Positions 1 through 10,645 are shown, counted from the first letter of the stretch. The stretch: DNA of 64,000 bases from Symbiodinium natans (GCA_905221605.1 CAJNDS010002116.1:394241-458240), one strand, 5' to 3'. The notes: a model not told the origin generated them from the letters alone. Translations and numbers: made by a program.

Positions 1-55
1 GGGTTTAGGGTTTAGGGTTTAGGGTTTAGGGTTTAGGGTTTAGGGTTTAGGGTTT
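1..55 (+). repeat. TTTAGGG tract at the window edge
   Basis: Nearly perfect TTTAGGG array. It shows the G-rich strand at the left edge. A true left chromosome end would show CCCTAAA here, so this is not a normally oriented terminus. Confidence 0.9.
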
Positions 56-149
56 GATGAGCAAAAGTTCCAAAACTCCGGGTCCGCGGGTGGGGGCGGG
101 TGGGAGGCCAGAGCCTTGCGGTTGAGGGCTTGGGGTTCAGGGTTCAAGG

Positions 150-435
150 CCCCTAAACCCTAAACCCTAAACCCTAAACCCTAAACCCTAAACTCCGGCA
201 ATCGGATTGCGGAACGAACTTCAGGCTGAGGCCCCTTTGACCTGAACGAAACCCTTAAAGCCGGCACCCTGAGCCATAAGCCTTCAACCCTCAACCCTAA
301 AGCCTTAACCGAAACCCTCTAAAAACACTGAACCCTGTACCCTAAGCCCTCAACCCTAAACCCCAAACCCTAAACCCTAAACCCTAAACCCTAAACCCCA
401 AACCCTAAACCCTAAACCCTAAACCCTAAACCCTG
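150..435 (-). repeat. CCCTAAA tracts
   Basis: Two C-rich telomere tracts (about 150-192 and 358-435) separated by a segment with degenerate telomere-like words such as CCCTCAA and CCTTAAC. Confidence 0.85.
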
Positions 436-508
436 GGCCGGGCCACGATGTTGGGATGCCGCAGCCTCCGAAAGATGCGCAGCTCCTTGGGCCAAAGCTG
501 GAGGTGGT

Positions 509-572
509 GGGGTTTAGGGTTTAGGGTTTAGGGTTCAGGGTCCAGGGTTCAGGGTTCAGGGTTCAGGGTGTT
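509..572 (+). repeat. TTTAGGG/TTCAGGG tract
   Basis: G-rich telomere repeats grading into the TTCAGGG variant. With the C-rich tract ending at 435, it encloses a 73-bp unique segment, so that segment is capped like a tiny linear molecule. Confidence 0.85.
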
Positions 573-1368
573 CGGGAACTGGGGCCAGCTGAGACTGGAT
601 GCATGCTTCTGCGCGCACATGCGACGCTTCAAAGCTGAGTCTCTCGACTCCAAACGTTGAAAAGCTCAAGAAACTATCAAAAGAAGGGGGGAGCGATGAT
701 CCGGGTTTCACGAAGGCGGCGTCGGGCGGGCTGAGAGACGCAAAGGGCGGAAAGAGGCTGCGTGATGCTTTCAAAGCTTCAACCTCTCGAGCTCTCGAAC
801 TCCAAGCGTTCAAACTCGGGAAACTCTCAGACTGGTGATCAAACCTTCTTACTCGTCTTGATTCGACTTCGCGAACTCGAACGGGCATCAAACTAACGCC
901 GTAGAACTTCCAAAGTCTCGAACTCGAACGTACCTCGAACTCTCAAGCTCCGAATCTTTCAAACTTTCGAACTCACAACGTCGACCCCGACCCGACTCAT
1001 GCAGAATCCCAAACTCCAAACTCGAACCTTTCAAACGTTGGAACTCTCGAGAGTCTTCAAACTCTCGAGTGCAATATCGACACCCCGTGGAAGAGATTGA
1101 GTTTGAGAAGAGGTGCTCGAGCTCGAATGCTTTAATCTTTGAACTGAAAATCTGAAGTGTTGAAGAGATTGAAAGTTTGACATTTCGAAGTTTGAAGAAG
1201 GCTCACGTGCGCGTATTCTCAAACTTCGAACTCGAGGCGTTCGCACTTTTGAACATTCCAACCCCGCAATATCTCACATGCTCGAGCTCGACGGGTCTTC
1301 TAACTCTCTACGTCTCAAACTCTCAACTTCGAAGAAAGTTGCTCGAAAAGCTTTTGGTAAAATCACCA
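573..1368. repeat. Degenerate CTCGAAC / CTCAAAC-type low-complexity region
   Basis: No gene is recognised. The stretch is filled with short related words such as CTCGAACTC, TCAAACT, TTCGAACTCGAG and CTCGAGCTCGA, at irregular spacing. Several overlapping frames are open on both strands because of this composition, and none has protein-like complexity. It may be an old, diverged short-unit satellite. Confidence 0.5.
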
Positions 1369-1369
1369 T

Positions 1370-1478
1370 ACACCCTAAACCCTAAACTCAAAATCCTAAA
1401 CCCTAAACCCGAAGCACTAAGCACAAACCCTAAACCTAAACCCTAAACTAAATCCTAAACCCTAAACCCTAAACCCTG
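1370..1478 (-). repeat. CCCTAAA tract, degenerate
   Basis: C-rich telomere repeats with point changes (CTCAAAAT, CCGAAGC, CCTAAAC). The following 1480-1914 is unique, with only short telomere words and no recognisable gene. Confidence 0.8.
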
Positions 1479-2022
1479 AAGCCAGGGATCGTTGACCAGG
1501 GCGTTCATGCCACTGAGCGCTTGAAGTGACTTGGTCATCCTTCAGGTTTTCCATTTTCACGGATTACAGGGTGTAGGGTTCAGGGCTTAGAATTTAGAGA
1601 GGGCGCTGCGTTACAGAGTCTGTCCCCGCCCTCAGTGTGGGGTGCCTGTTTGGCTTTAAACCCTAAACCCTTTTTTTTCAATGCGCAAGCCGCGGGTCGG
1701 CGGCCGTCAGCACCGACGCTTTTCAGAGTAGTACTTAGGAAAGCGAAAGAAAGAACTGCCCTAAACAAACAGCTCTGAGTGGAAATTATGGCTTATGTAT
1801 GAGTACGCGCCATCGGTCCCTTTGTTGTGACAAGGGGAGAAGGGTGCGATATAGCTGGGTGTTATCCAGGTATACCAAGGAGGAGCCGCCATGCGCTCTA
1901 ATGATGTCAGTCAAACCCCTAAACCCTAAACCCTAAACTTGCACAGGTCTTGGGGCTTAGGGCTTCGGGCTTCGGGCTATGGAACTGATGGGTCTTGCGT
2001 CTTAAGCTCAGCTTGGGCTTCA

Positions 2023-2071
2023 GGGTTCAGGGTTTAGGGTTTAGGGTTGGGGTTTAGGGTTTAGGGTTTAA
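2023..2071 (+). repeat. TTTAGGG tract
   Basis: Short G-rich tract. The unique segment 2072-2335 after it has no recognisable gene; 2341-2400 carries a GGGTCTC(C/G) microsatellite-like run. Confidence 0.8.
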
Positions 2072-2469
2072 ATTCGGGTCCCTATTGCAAGGCGGGCGAG
2101 AACTGACCACGTGGGCTTTGGGGGCTTTCAGGGTTTGTTCAAGAGGCTTCAAGTTGTTTCATGGGCTTTGGGTCTTGGAGTCTGGGCGCCTTCTGGGTGT
2201 TGATGTTTGGCTGTTTTGCTGCCTGTACTTAGTTGTCCAGTATCCTGGGGTAAGTAAAGGTGAACGTTTGGGCTTTATAAAGGGAATATAATATCCCAAA
2301 AAGTTTAAAGGTTACCTACTACTAAGTTTAGGGTTCTGAAGTGGGGTCTCCGGGTCTCGGGTCTCCTCGGGTCTCGGGTCTCCTCGGGTCTCGGGTCTCG
2401 AATCCCACAGAGCCCCTTGCAAAGAAGCCCGCGGAGAGTCTGCACACTCTCCCTCTATCGCCCACCCCC

Positions 2470-2602
2470 AAAAGACCCCTAAACCCTCATCCCCTAAACC
2501 CTGAAACCCTAAACCCTGACACCCTAAACCCTTAGGGCTTAGGGTTTTCAGCCTTCGGGCTTAGGGTTTAGGGTTTAGGGTTTAGAGTTTAGGGTTTCAG
2601 GG
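2470..2602. repeat. CCCTAAA array abutting a TTAGGG array
   Basis: C-rich repeats (2470-2531) pass directly into G-rich repeats through a CCCTTAGGG junction at about 2526-2534, with no unique DNA between. This is the back-to-back orientation (C-strand then G-strand). Confidence 0.8.
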
Positions 2603-2696
2603 CGCACCGAACTCTGTGAGCGCGTGTCTGTCAGCAGACCTACCCACCCCCCCCCCCCGCAGACCGGCCCCCTGGAGCCCAGGGGCTTCGAATCTT

Positions 2697-2790
2697 TAGG
2701 GTTTAGGGTTTAGGGTTTAGGGTTTAGGGTTCAGGGTTCAGGGTTACCCTAAACCCCAAACCCTAAACCCCTAACCCTAAACACCCTAAA
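2697..2790. repeat. Head-to-head telomere repeat inversion
   Basis: TTTAGGG/TTCAGGG repeats run to about 2745 and are followed at once by CCCTAAA repeats (junction GGGTTACCCTAAA). G-strand into C-strand is the orientation expected of a fusion between two chromosome ends. Confidence 0.8.
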
Positions 2791-2889
2791 CGCTGCACTC
2801 TCTGGCGGGCGGCTTGACCGCCACAGGCAGCCCGTAGAGCCGTCCGACGACGACTTTGCCGAAACCTGCGAGGCTGCCCTGAACCCTAT

Positions 2890-2968
2890 ACTCAGGATTA
2901 GGGGTTTGGGGTTTAGGGGTTTGGGTTTGGGGTTTAGGGTTTAGGGTTTAGGGTTAGGGTTCAGGGTT
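2890..2968 (+). repeat. TTTAGGG/TTTGGGG tract
   Basis: G-rich telomere repeats with TTTGGGG variants. The segment 2975-3360 is unique and AC-rich; its 94-codon open frame has no recognisable domain. Confidence 0.8.
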
Positions 2969-3363
2969 TCATCCATAAACCCTACACACAAAAACTTGGG
3001 ATGCTCCCCCTTATACTAACCGCTCTTAATAAGGATACGATAATCCCTATGAAGCACTGCTGGTATAAAACATCCCTGCCTGAAACACCTAAAACCCCAA
3101 CAACCCCAAAAGCTCTTCACCAGAAAACAAACAAAAAACACATATCCAACAAATCCCAAACCCCTCGGCGGCTCCCCCCCTCAAGTACACACCTCCCCCA
3201 ATCACTCCTTACTTCCCTAAACTTGCCGTACTGGTACGCGGCAGGGAACGCAGGAAATGACGGAACTGATGTAATCTCTTCATAAAGGCGGCAGAAGAAG
3301 GAACCGAGCTCCCAAATTGCGTAGAAAGAACAAGCAAGTTACCCCAAGAAAAAAGAGCAGCTG

Positions 3364-3487
3364 CTTAGGGTTTAGGGTTTAGGGCTTAGGGTTTAGGGTT
3401 TGGGGTTTCGGGTTTCGGGTTTCGGGTTTCGGGTTTCGGGGTTAGGGTTTAGGGTTTAGGGTTTAGGGTTTAGGGTTTAGGGTTTGT
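3364..3487 (+). repeat. TTTAGGG array with an internal TTTCGGG block
   Basis: The variant TTTCGGG is repeated in tandem inside otherwise TTTAGGG repeats. That suggests local homogenisation of a variant rather than independent point mutations. Confidence 0.85.
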
Positions 3488-3699
3488 AAACATACAGCCT
3501 CCTCTTGGAGGCTTATGTTCCTTCTAAGAAGGGTTACGTTGTTGCTAGATGTAGCCTGCTCTGCACATATCACCCGACTCAGATGCATGAACTAACCCTA
3601 GCTTGCTTCGGACGCCAGGCCAAGAAGGTTCAGTCTCTAGTGCCTGAAGGTTCTGCTAAGTGCCACCCCTGCAGAGAGGTCTCGCCCCCCACAAGAAGC

Positions 3700-3802
3700 T
3701 CCCTAACCCTAAACCCTAAACCCTAAACCCTAAACCCTAAACCCTAAACCCTAAACCCTAAACCCACCCTAACCCTAAACCCTAAACCCTATAACCCTAA
3801 GC
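3700..3802 (-). repeat. CCCTAAA array
   Basis: C-rich telomere array. It is followed within about 90 bp by the G-rich array at 3893-3990. Confidence 0.85.
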
Positions 3803-3892
3803 GTCCCGCCTCCCCGCCCAAGCTCGCAGTGGTGGAGGATCTCAAGCTCGTGGTCCTAAAGCTCGGGTTCAGGGTTTGGGGCTTCGGGGTTC

Positions 3893-4140
3893 GGGGTTTA
3901 GGGTTTAGGGTTTAGGGTTTAGGGTTTAGGGTTTAGGGTTTAGGGTTTAGGGGTTAGGGGTTAGGGGTTTAGGGTTTAGGGTTTAGGGTTGGACCCTAAG
4001 CCTGAAACCCAAAACCACAGGCTTGAGGGTTGAGGGTTGAGGGGTTGAGGGTTGAGGGTTTAGGGTTTCGGGTTTAGGGTTTAGGGTTTAGGGTTGAGGG
4101 CTTGGGGGGTTGAGGGTTTAGGGGGTTTAGGGGGTTTAGG
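3893..4140 (+). repeat. TTTAGGG array with TTGAGGG variants
   Basis: G-rich telomere repeats, then a TTGAGGG-variant block (about 4023-4065), then further TTTAGGG. The next segment, 4141-4920, is unique apart from a short tract near 4470-4525, and I recognise no gene in it. Confidence 0.8.
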
Positions 4141-4924
4141 GTTGATTGCTTGGGGCCCTAAGCCCCTTTTTTCAGGCAACAGGACTGCCCAGGCCTCGAT
4201 GAGCCAGTGCTCGTTCTTGGCAAACCTGGGGCGCCAAGTTTCCCCCAAAGCCCACAACCCAAAACAAACCGAAACCCCGAAACCCCGAACTCCCAAAACC
4301 CCTAGACTTACTGGTTCTTAGCAGGGAATGAGGGGTTTAGGTACCTTACATGATCCCTTAAAGGTGCTTGTAGGGGGAGGATAAACCCTCCTTCCCTTCT
4401 GAGGGCCTAGGTAAACCCTCAGCCCCCTACACTCGCTCGTCCGACTTCCGGGTACTACCCCAAAAGAAGGTGTTTAGGGTTCAGGGTTCAGGGTCTAGGG
4501 TTTAGGTTTAGGGTTTAGGGTTGCATCTGACCTGGTTCTTCTTGAAATCCGGAAGCCAGTCTCTGACTACATCCGAACCGTCCACCAAACGAAGCAGAAG
4601 GAACAACAACTCAGAACAACTCGGATGTGACAGCGCTTCTCTTCTTTCGGACCCCTCGGCGATGCTTGGAACATGTACCGGTAGTGAACACAAAAAGCTA
4701 GTGCTATTGTGACGGGAGACAAGGAGAAACAGGTGGGGGCTGTTTCCGAAACCCGGGCATTCGCCACCCCACACCAACCCACATGAAGGGGAGTTCAAGG
4801 TAACCGCCAAAACAATCTAAAGGCTTTAAGCTGAGCGCCCTGCGAGTCTGTAAAAAACAAATGGAACCTCCACCGAAACCCCCGCTCACGTGTGCCTCTC
4901 CGAACTCCCCGAGGAGCCATTGTG

Positions 4925-5062
4925 ATGCTTAGGCTTTAGGGTTTAGGGTTTAGGGCTTAGTTAGGGCTTAGGGCTTAGGGCTCAGGGCTTAGGGCTTAGG
5001 GCTTAGGGCTTAGGGCTTAAGGCTTAAGGCTTAGGCTTAGGGCTTAGGGTTTAGGGTTCCGG
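4925..5062 (+). repeat. CTTAGGG variant array
   Basis: Tandem CTTAGGG heptamers flanked by TTTAGGG. At 5100-5245 follows a looser array of GGGTTAAA/GGGTTCAA words, which looks like a further diverged relative. Confidence 0.8.
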
Positions 5063-5249
5063 CTTCCTCCATTGGCCTAGGACTCCCCGTGAAATTGGTT
5101 TTGGGCCTGGAGGGGTCAAAGGGTTAAGGCGTTAAAGGGTTCAAGGGTTAAAGTGTTACAGGGTTCAAGGGTTCAAGTGCTACAGGCTTCAAGGGTTAAA
5201 GGGTTAAAGGGTTGAAGGGTCTAAGGGTTTAAGGGTTGAACCGCCTAAG

Positions 5250-5324
5250 CCCTGAACCCTAAACCCTGAACCCTGAACCCTAAACCCTGAACCCTCAACC
5301 CTAAACCCTAAACCCTAAACCCCC
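5250..5324 (-). repeat. CCCTAAA/CCCTGAA tract
   Basis: C-rich telomere tract. The segment 5325-5688 is unique with no recognisable gene. Confidence 0.8.
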
Positions 5325-5689
5325 AGAGTTCGAAATCACCAAGCGACTCAACCATCCTGGCCATCTTCTCATTCATGGGGGCCACTTCCTGAAGGGCGCT
5401 CAAAGTTGAAGGTTGGGGGGGGTAGGCTTAGGGTTCAGGGTTTAGGATTGAGGGTCTGGGGTTTCGGGCTGAAGGCTGAGGCATTCGGTGCTTTAGTTCA
5501 TATGCAATACATCTAGAGAGGGATTCATCTGTGGATAAGTTTGGCCACCAATGCTCTCATCTCATGGCTTATTCTCGCGATTTATGACGAATCGTGATAC
5601 ATGATCGTCGTGGCTGCGTGGTCAGATGGCCAACCTCGGCCCTCGAAGGGACTCTGGCACTCCGACCGCAGATGCTACAAGTTTCGGGT

Positions 5690-5757
5690 TCAGGCTTTAG
5701 GGTTTAGGCTTTAGGGTTTAGGGTTTAGGGTTTAGGGTTTAGGGTTTAGAGTTTAGG
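5690..5757 (+). repeat. TTTAGGG tract
   Basis: G-rich telomere tract, bordering a unique segment that runs to 6345. Confidence 0.85.
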
Positions 5758-6003
5758 TGGGGTTGAGGGCTTCGGGCCTAAGGGGGGCTTGGGCTAACGT
5801 AGAGTTTGGGGGGACCATATGGGGCATCTCATCTAGCCGATCGCATGGAAAGGTTCAGGTTGCGGCAACCCTCTCTCCCCAACTGTCTGGTCGGCAACTC
5901 TTGAAAAGCACGAAGCACTTGCTACAGCTCATTCATCGAAATCTTAGCTACGAGTACGACCTCTACCATGCTCAGGGTTTAGGTTCTCGCGTTTCGGGTC
6001 CGT

Positions 6004-6336
6004 TTAGGGTTTCTTGGCTTTGGCGCACAAAGGCCCTGAGCCCTTGGCGGAGCGCATCAGGCCACCCCACCGCCCACTCTTTTTGGGCGTCGAGGGAGTG
6101 GTATTGGGAGGCTTAGGACGCTGAGGGCTTTGAGGGTCCCCCCCAAGAACCATTAAAAAAAACATTAAAAAAAACAAGAATAACACAATAAAATAGACAA
6201 GTAAAAAAGTGCAAATTAAATATAACAAAAAACTGAACCACGACAGGATGTTCAGCCATTCGGCGATCTGCTGCGTCTCCGGGTTAAACACGACATTCAT
6301 GTTGAAGGCGGCGGAGGAGCAGCCCCCGGAGCTCAT
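6004..6336 (-). CDS. Possible small membrane protein fragment (110 codons)
   Basis: I do not recognise this gene. The frame reads an N-terminal hydrophilic stretch (residues about 1-25, including AFNMNVVFNPETQQIAEW), then about 40 strongly hydrophobic residues that could form one or two membrane helices (about 28-67), then a Pro/Lys-rich tail. The N-terminal part has normal protein composition, whereas the hydrophobic part coincides with an AAAAAACATT-type A-rich tract on the plus strand and may be a composition artefact. It lies between telomere tracts, so it could be a captured gene fragment. Weak call. Confidence 0.25.
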   Translation of the reverse strand: MSSGGCSSAAFNMNVVFNPETQQIAEWLNILSWFSFLLYLICTFLLVYFIVLFLFFLMFFLMVLGGDPQSPQRPKPPNTTPSTPKKSGRWGGLMRSAKGSGPLCAKAKKP

Positions 6337-6349
6337 GGCCTCAGACGAC

Positions 6350-6450
6350 GTTTAGGGTTTAGGGTTAGGGTTTAGGGTTTAGGGTTTAGGGTTTAGGGTT
6401 TAGGGTTTAGGGTTTAGGGTTTAGGGTTTAGGGTTTCGGGTTTCGGGTTT
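6350..6450 (+). repeat. TTTAGGG array
   Basis: Long, nearly perfect G-rich array ending in TTTCGGG units. Short tracts recur at 6570-6600 (C-rich), 6630-6685 (G-rich) and 6785-6835 (C-rich). The intervening pieces of about 100 bp hold nothing recognisable. 6870-7150 is unique with no gene call. Confidence 0.85.
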
Positions 6451-7149
6451 ACGGCTTCGGAGTACAAGCGCAGTCCAGGCCAAACCCAAAAGCGTCTCCG
6501 TCCCAGGGCCCTCCCTCCCCGACTAGGGTTTAGGGTCTTAGGGTGCGAAGGGTTCCAGGAATAATCACCCTCCGCCCTAAACCCTAAACCCTAAACCCCA
6601 TTATACTGCACCCCTGCAAGGATTATATGGGATTTAGGGTTTAGGGTTTAGGGTTTGGGGTTTAGGGTTTAGGGTTTAGGGTTCCTCATTCCTCAGAACC
6701 GGTGGTGAAGCACAGCACGGCTCGGGTGCTACGCTTCTGTGTTCACAAGGGAGGCTTCATGGAGGGGTGCAAGGAGCAGCCTTCTTTGGGCCCTCAACCC
6801 TGAACCCTAGACCCTAAACCCTAAACCCTAAACCCCATATGTCGCCTTGTTTGGGCCCTAAACCCTGAACCCTAGAAACCCAAACCCAGGAGATGCTGAT
6901 CCTGACAGGTCCCGTGAGGGGTCTCGGGGAATCCAGATGCTAAGTGGGTGGCTCGCACCTTTTCGGAGGGGGTCCCACACAAGCTGTCTTTACTTCGCGG
7001 GGGCTTCCACCGTCCGAAGATCACCCTGCCTTTTCAGTACTCCAAAAAGGGTGTTGGGAACAAAGTGGGTGGGGCTATTACTATTCGCAAGCTTGCCATA
7101 AAGAACTCCGAAACGAGGGCTCCTTGCAAGGGATTCGTGCGGGGGGCTC

Positions 7150-7325
7150 CAAATCCTGAACCCTAAGACCCTAAACCCTAAAGCCTAAACCCTAAACCCT
7201 AAACCCTCCGAGCGGCCAAGTCTGAGCCCGAGCCTTGCCCTCGTAGGGCACCTCAGCTAAACCCTACTGCAGCCCAAGTCTCCCAGGCGAAAGGGTTTAG
7301 GGTTTAGGGTTTAGGGTTGAGGGTG
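7150..7325. repeat. CCCTAAA tract, unique spacer, TTTAGGG tract
   Basis: C-rich tract 7155-7207, an 80-bp unique spacer, then a G-rich tract 7292-7325. The spacer is again capped on both sides in chromosome-like orientation. Confidence 0.75.
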
Positions 7326-7514
7326 GATTACGGCTTCAGATACTCTTATATGGAGTAATCTAAGATTAGAGGTAGCTAGCAACTTACTCGACTTCTTGGA
7401 CTGGCTTCACAACCCGTGCGTGGAGGTTGAAGAACGTTGTTTCTGCGGGAGGTGTTGGGTTTCTGGGGGGAATTCCGGGTTCTTCAATTTTGTACACCCG
7501 CCCAGTTGCTACTA

Positions 7515-7768
7515 TTTCTCCTCCTCCTCCTCCTCCTTATCCTTCTTCTTCGTATTAGTATTTTTCTTATTCTTCTTCTTATTCTTATTCTTTGTGTTTT
7601 TCTTCTTCTTCGTCTTCTTCTTATTATTCTTCTTCTTTGTATTTTTATTCTTCTTCGTCTTCTTCTTATTCTTCTTCTTGTTATTATTCTTCTTCTTCTT
7701 CTCCTTTTACTTCTCCTTTCTTCTCCTTCTTCCTCTCCCTCTCCCTCTCCTTCTCCTTCTTGCTGTTC
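7515..7768 (+). repeat. Polypyrimidine TTC/TCC/TTA tract
   Basis: About 250 bp almost entirely of pyrimidines on the plus strand, mainly TTC triplets with TTA and TCC. It creates long artefactual frames of Phe/Leu/Ser (plus) and Arg (minus). 7770-8220 is otherwise unique with no recognisable gene. Confidence 0.9.
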
Positions 7769-8220
7769 TTCTATGAGTTTGAATCGCGTCGTCCTTTGAG
7801 GCTTCACCCATTTCGTGCGACACAAGGCAGTGCCTGACACCCCACGCCCACCCCATCATATCACCTTTCTCACGGAACTGTAACCCCTCAAGCCAAATCT
7901 CAACCCTGAACACCTGACCTTAAAACCCCTAAACCACCACGAAGCCCAGCCAAATCTTTGACCCTTACACCCCAAAAAAGCCTTAACCTGAACACCAAGC
8001 GCCTAACCTAAACCCACAACAAGCTGCCGTGCCCTGGAAGTTCGTCAAAGCCTGACAGGGATCACAGCACTCTTGCAGAAACCCTAAACCCTAAACCCCA
8101 AACCCGGCTCTTGGGGGTTTGCGAGCCCGGGTTGACAAGCTTGAACCCACCGAAACCCACCGGAGGGAAGAGGGGAAGCCCGAAACAATAGCCGCCTTAG
8201 AGTTGGAGCCTAAACCCTGG

Positions 8221-8345
8221 GCTGGGGTTTAGGGTTTAGGGTTAAGGGTTAAGGGTTAAGGGTTTAGGGTTTAGGGTTTAGGGTTTAGGGTTTAGGGTTT
8301 AGGGTTTAGGGTTTAGGGTTTAGGGTTTAGGGAACCCTAAGCCCA
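8221..8345. repeat. TTTAGGG array ending in an inverted junction
   Basis: G-rich array that turns into CCCTAA at about 8332 (GGGAACCCTAAG). This is a second G-strand-to-C-strand junction like that at 2745. 8346-8730 is unique with scattered single telomere words. Confidence 0.8.
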
Positions 8346-8738
8346 CCATGTACCCCGGAAAAGGAGAGTGAAAACCCTTAAACCTTTCAGCCTAACCCTA
8401 AACCCTCAACCCGCCATGAACCACAAACCATGAACCACCGGGCTGGAGAGGAAAAACCCGAAGCCCAAAACTCACCACGAAAAGCAGGGGGCGGGGGGGG
8501 AGGGGGGACCATGAATGCCGGCACGTATATGCCCTTTAAGGGGGTGTATAGGGTACCTCATCTTCTTCTCTTATTCCCTACTGAGAACCAGTCAGTCTGG
8601 GTTTAGGGCTTGAAAAGGTTTAGGATTTCCACTTTGGTTCACAGATAGCTATCACTGGAGTTCCCAGTAAGGTACAGAGGGTTACGGGCTTCGAAACACC
8701 AAACCGGGGGTCTATTTAGGGTTAGGGCTTTGGGTTTC

Positions 8739-8837
8739 GTAGGGTAGAGTAGGGTTGAGTAGGGTTTTGTAGGGTTTAGTAGGGTTTAGTAGGGCTTAGT
8801 AGGGCTTAGCAGGGATTGGTAGGGTTTAGTAGGGTTA
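8739..8837 (+). repeat. GTAGGGTTTA decamer-like array
   Basis: Tandem units of about 10 bp: GTAGGGTTTA, GTAGGGCTTA, GTAGGGTTGA. This is a longer-unit relative of the telomere repeat. Confidence 0.8.
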
Positions 8838-9925
8838 AGGGTGGAGGGTTTCGGGCGACACACACCTGATTTGCGGGGCAAGCACCGCTTTCCCGCCTTG
8901 AGGAACCAAGGACCTCTCTACTGCATGTCGAACCTGGAGCACCTTACTTATGTTTTACTATCATTACAATTATTATTATTACTCTTATTCATACTATTAC
9001 TATTGTTGTTATTAGTATTAATCGTTACCCGTTTGTGTATTCTGGGCATCTCTAGATAGGGCTTAGCAGGAGCTGAAGTGTGAGGCCTCCTCTCTGATGT
9101 ATCGTTTACCACCCCCACCCCCTGCCTCCCCCCCCCCCGGACGCAGCCTACTAAGGCCCAAGCAAGGGGGAACTCTTTACGGGTTCTTCGAGCTTATTGC
9201 GAGTAGGGGCGGGGGGAGTGGCATGGCATGTGTGCATTCCTCACCCTTCTTACGGCATGCGTGTGTTGCCAAGGCCTTCGTTGAGGTGACCCAAGTCTGC
9301 TTGGAACTCTGCACGCACGTTGCGCACCTTCTCATCGTAGAGCTCCTGAAACACAGATTCAAAGGTCGCTGAAGGTTTGAGGTTTCGGGGGTTTCCCTTC
9401 TGTATATCCCCCTTTGAGGGATTACGGCACAAGCTCCTTCTGCAGTCTGCACTGGCGGCCACGCTGATTGCAGAGCCAGGCTCTAATTACGGCCGTCGTA
9501 AGCACACTTCATCCTAAATCCTGGGAATCTATCCCAGAAGAGTTCCCGTGTACCCGCCCCCCCCCCCCACACGTTTTGCATCACGGGCCGCGCACTCGAG
9601 CACTGGAGCGTGAATTGGAGTAAAGAGTTGAGAGCAGGTTCATCTCTGCCTATCTCCGCAGACGTGGCCCCAGCAGAATCTCATCCCAGTTAACCGTACT
9701 CCCAAAAGCCTAGATGTAGCTATGTCTCAAAGCTGAAAATCAACACATCTGCATCTCTTGCCAACTCCCATACACATGGTCGACGCAGCGCATGCCAAGG
9801 TGCGCTGACAAATGTGAGGGTCAGGGGGGGAGTCTCGTATCTATGTGTGTATACGTGCATACATATACATGGTCACCCCCCCCCCCCCAAGATCTACACC
9901 CTCCTTGTCAACACTACTCTTCTGC
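8838..9925. other. Unique segment with a TTA/ATT microsatellite, no gene seen
   Basis: Contains an AT-rich TTA/ATT triplet run (about 8947-9022) and two C homopolymers (near 9130 and 9560). Overlapping frames of about 90 codons exist on both strands around 9100-9460 but show no recognisable domain. Confidence 0.5.
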
Positions 9926-9929
9926 TGTA

Positions 9930-10250
9930 GCAAGTAATGTGTAATGTGTAGTGTGTAATGTGTAATGTGTAATGTGTAATGTGCAATGTGCAATGTGTAA
10001 TATGTAATATGTACTATGTAATATGTAATTAATATGTAATATGTAATATGTAATATGTAATATGTAATATGTAATATGTAATATGTAATATGTGATATGT
10101 AATATGTAATATGTAATATGTAATATGTAATATGTAATATGTAATATGTAATATGTAATATGTAATATGTAATATGTAATATGTAATATGTAATATGTAA
10201 TATGTTGCAATATGTAATATGTAACACGCAATATGTAATATGTAATATGT
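9930..10250 (+). repeat. TAATATG heptamer minisatellite
   Basis: About 45 tandem heptamers. They begin as TAATGTG and convert to TAATATG, giving artefactual HITYYI-type frames on the minus strand. The unit length equals that of the telomere repeat, but the sequence is unrelated. The array resumes at about 10570 after a unique insert. Confidence 0.95.
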
Positions 10251-10568
10251 AGACCGACACTAGAGTCGGATTGCTGGTAGCCCCCGTACCGGGATACATT
10301 GCCATGGTTTATGGAATCCGGTACGACCGACGACAGCCTTGGCTTAAGCGGATGGAGCAGTGCGCTTTCGTTGTGTTTTCAGTCTTTCTGATTCGTGAAT
10401 ACGCCTCCCGCCTTCCTTTGGACTTCTTGACGGCGCATAGCGCAATCACAGTTGTCATCGGGAAGTCAGTGGGGGGGACCGCCACCTCTCTTCGGCAGGT
10501 GTTTCACCTGAATTCATTTGCTAGGCGCGCGTCGTATTTCGACCCTATCGCACAGAAAGAAAAAAGAA
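10251..10568 (+). other. Unique insert inside the TAATATG array, with a 100-codon frame
   Basis: This roughly 315-bp segment interrupts the heptamer array, which continues on its far side. Near its left edge is a hairpin, CCGAC (10254-10258) with GTCGG (10265-10269). A frame at 10271-10573 has normal amino-acid composition and one hydrophobic stretch (CAFVVFSVFLI), but no domain I recognise. It may be a small insertion or a captured exon. Confidence 0.45.
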
Positions 10569-10569
10569 T

Positions 10570-10645
10570 GTAATATGTAATATGTACTATGTATGTATTT
10601 ATGTATGTATGTATGTATGTATTTATGTATGTATGTATGTGTACA
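10570..10645 (+). repeat. TAATATG remnant passing into an ATGT tetranucleotide array
   Basis: Three heptamer units lead into tandem ATGT/ATTT tetranucleotides. 10650-11410 beyond is unique with isolated telomere words and no gene call. Confidence 0.85.

Noticed and set aside
2341-2535. Open frames ending in repeated LNP/PKP peptides (also 1177-1446, 3505-3726, 4081-4321 and others)
   Set aside because: These are translations of CCCTAAA telomere repeats; the rest of each frame has no protein-like features.
7396-7913. Several overlapping Phe/Leu/Ser-rich and Arg-rich frames
   Set aside because: They come from the polypyrimidine tract and are open in five frames at once.
9841-10305. 154- and 105-codon minus-strand frames of HITYYI repeats
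   Set aside because: Pure translation of the TAATATG heptamer array.
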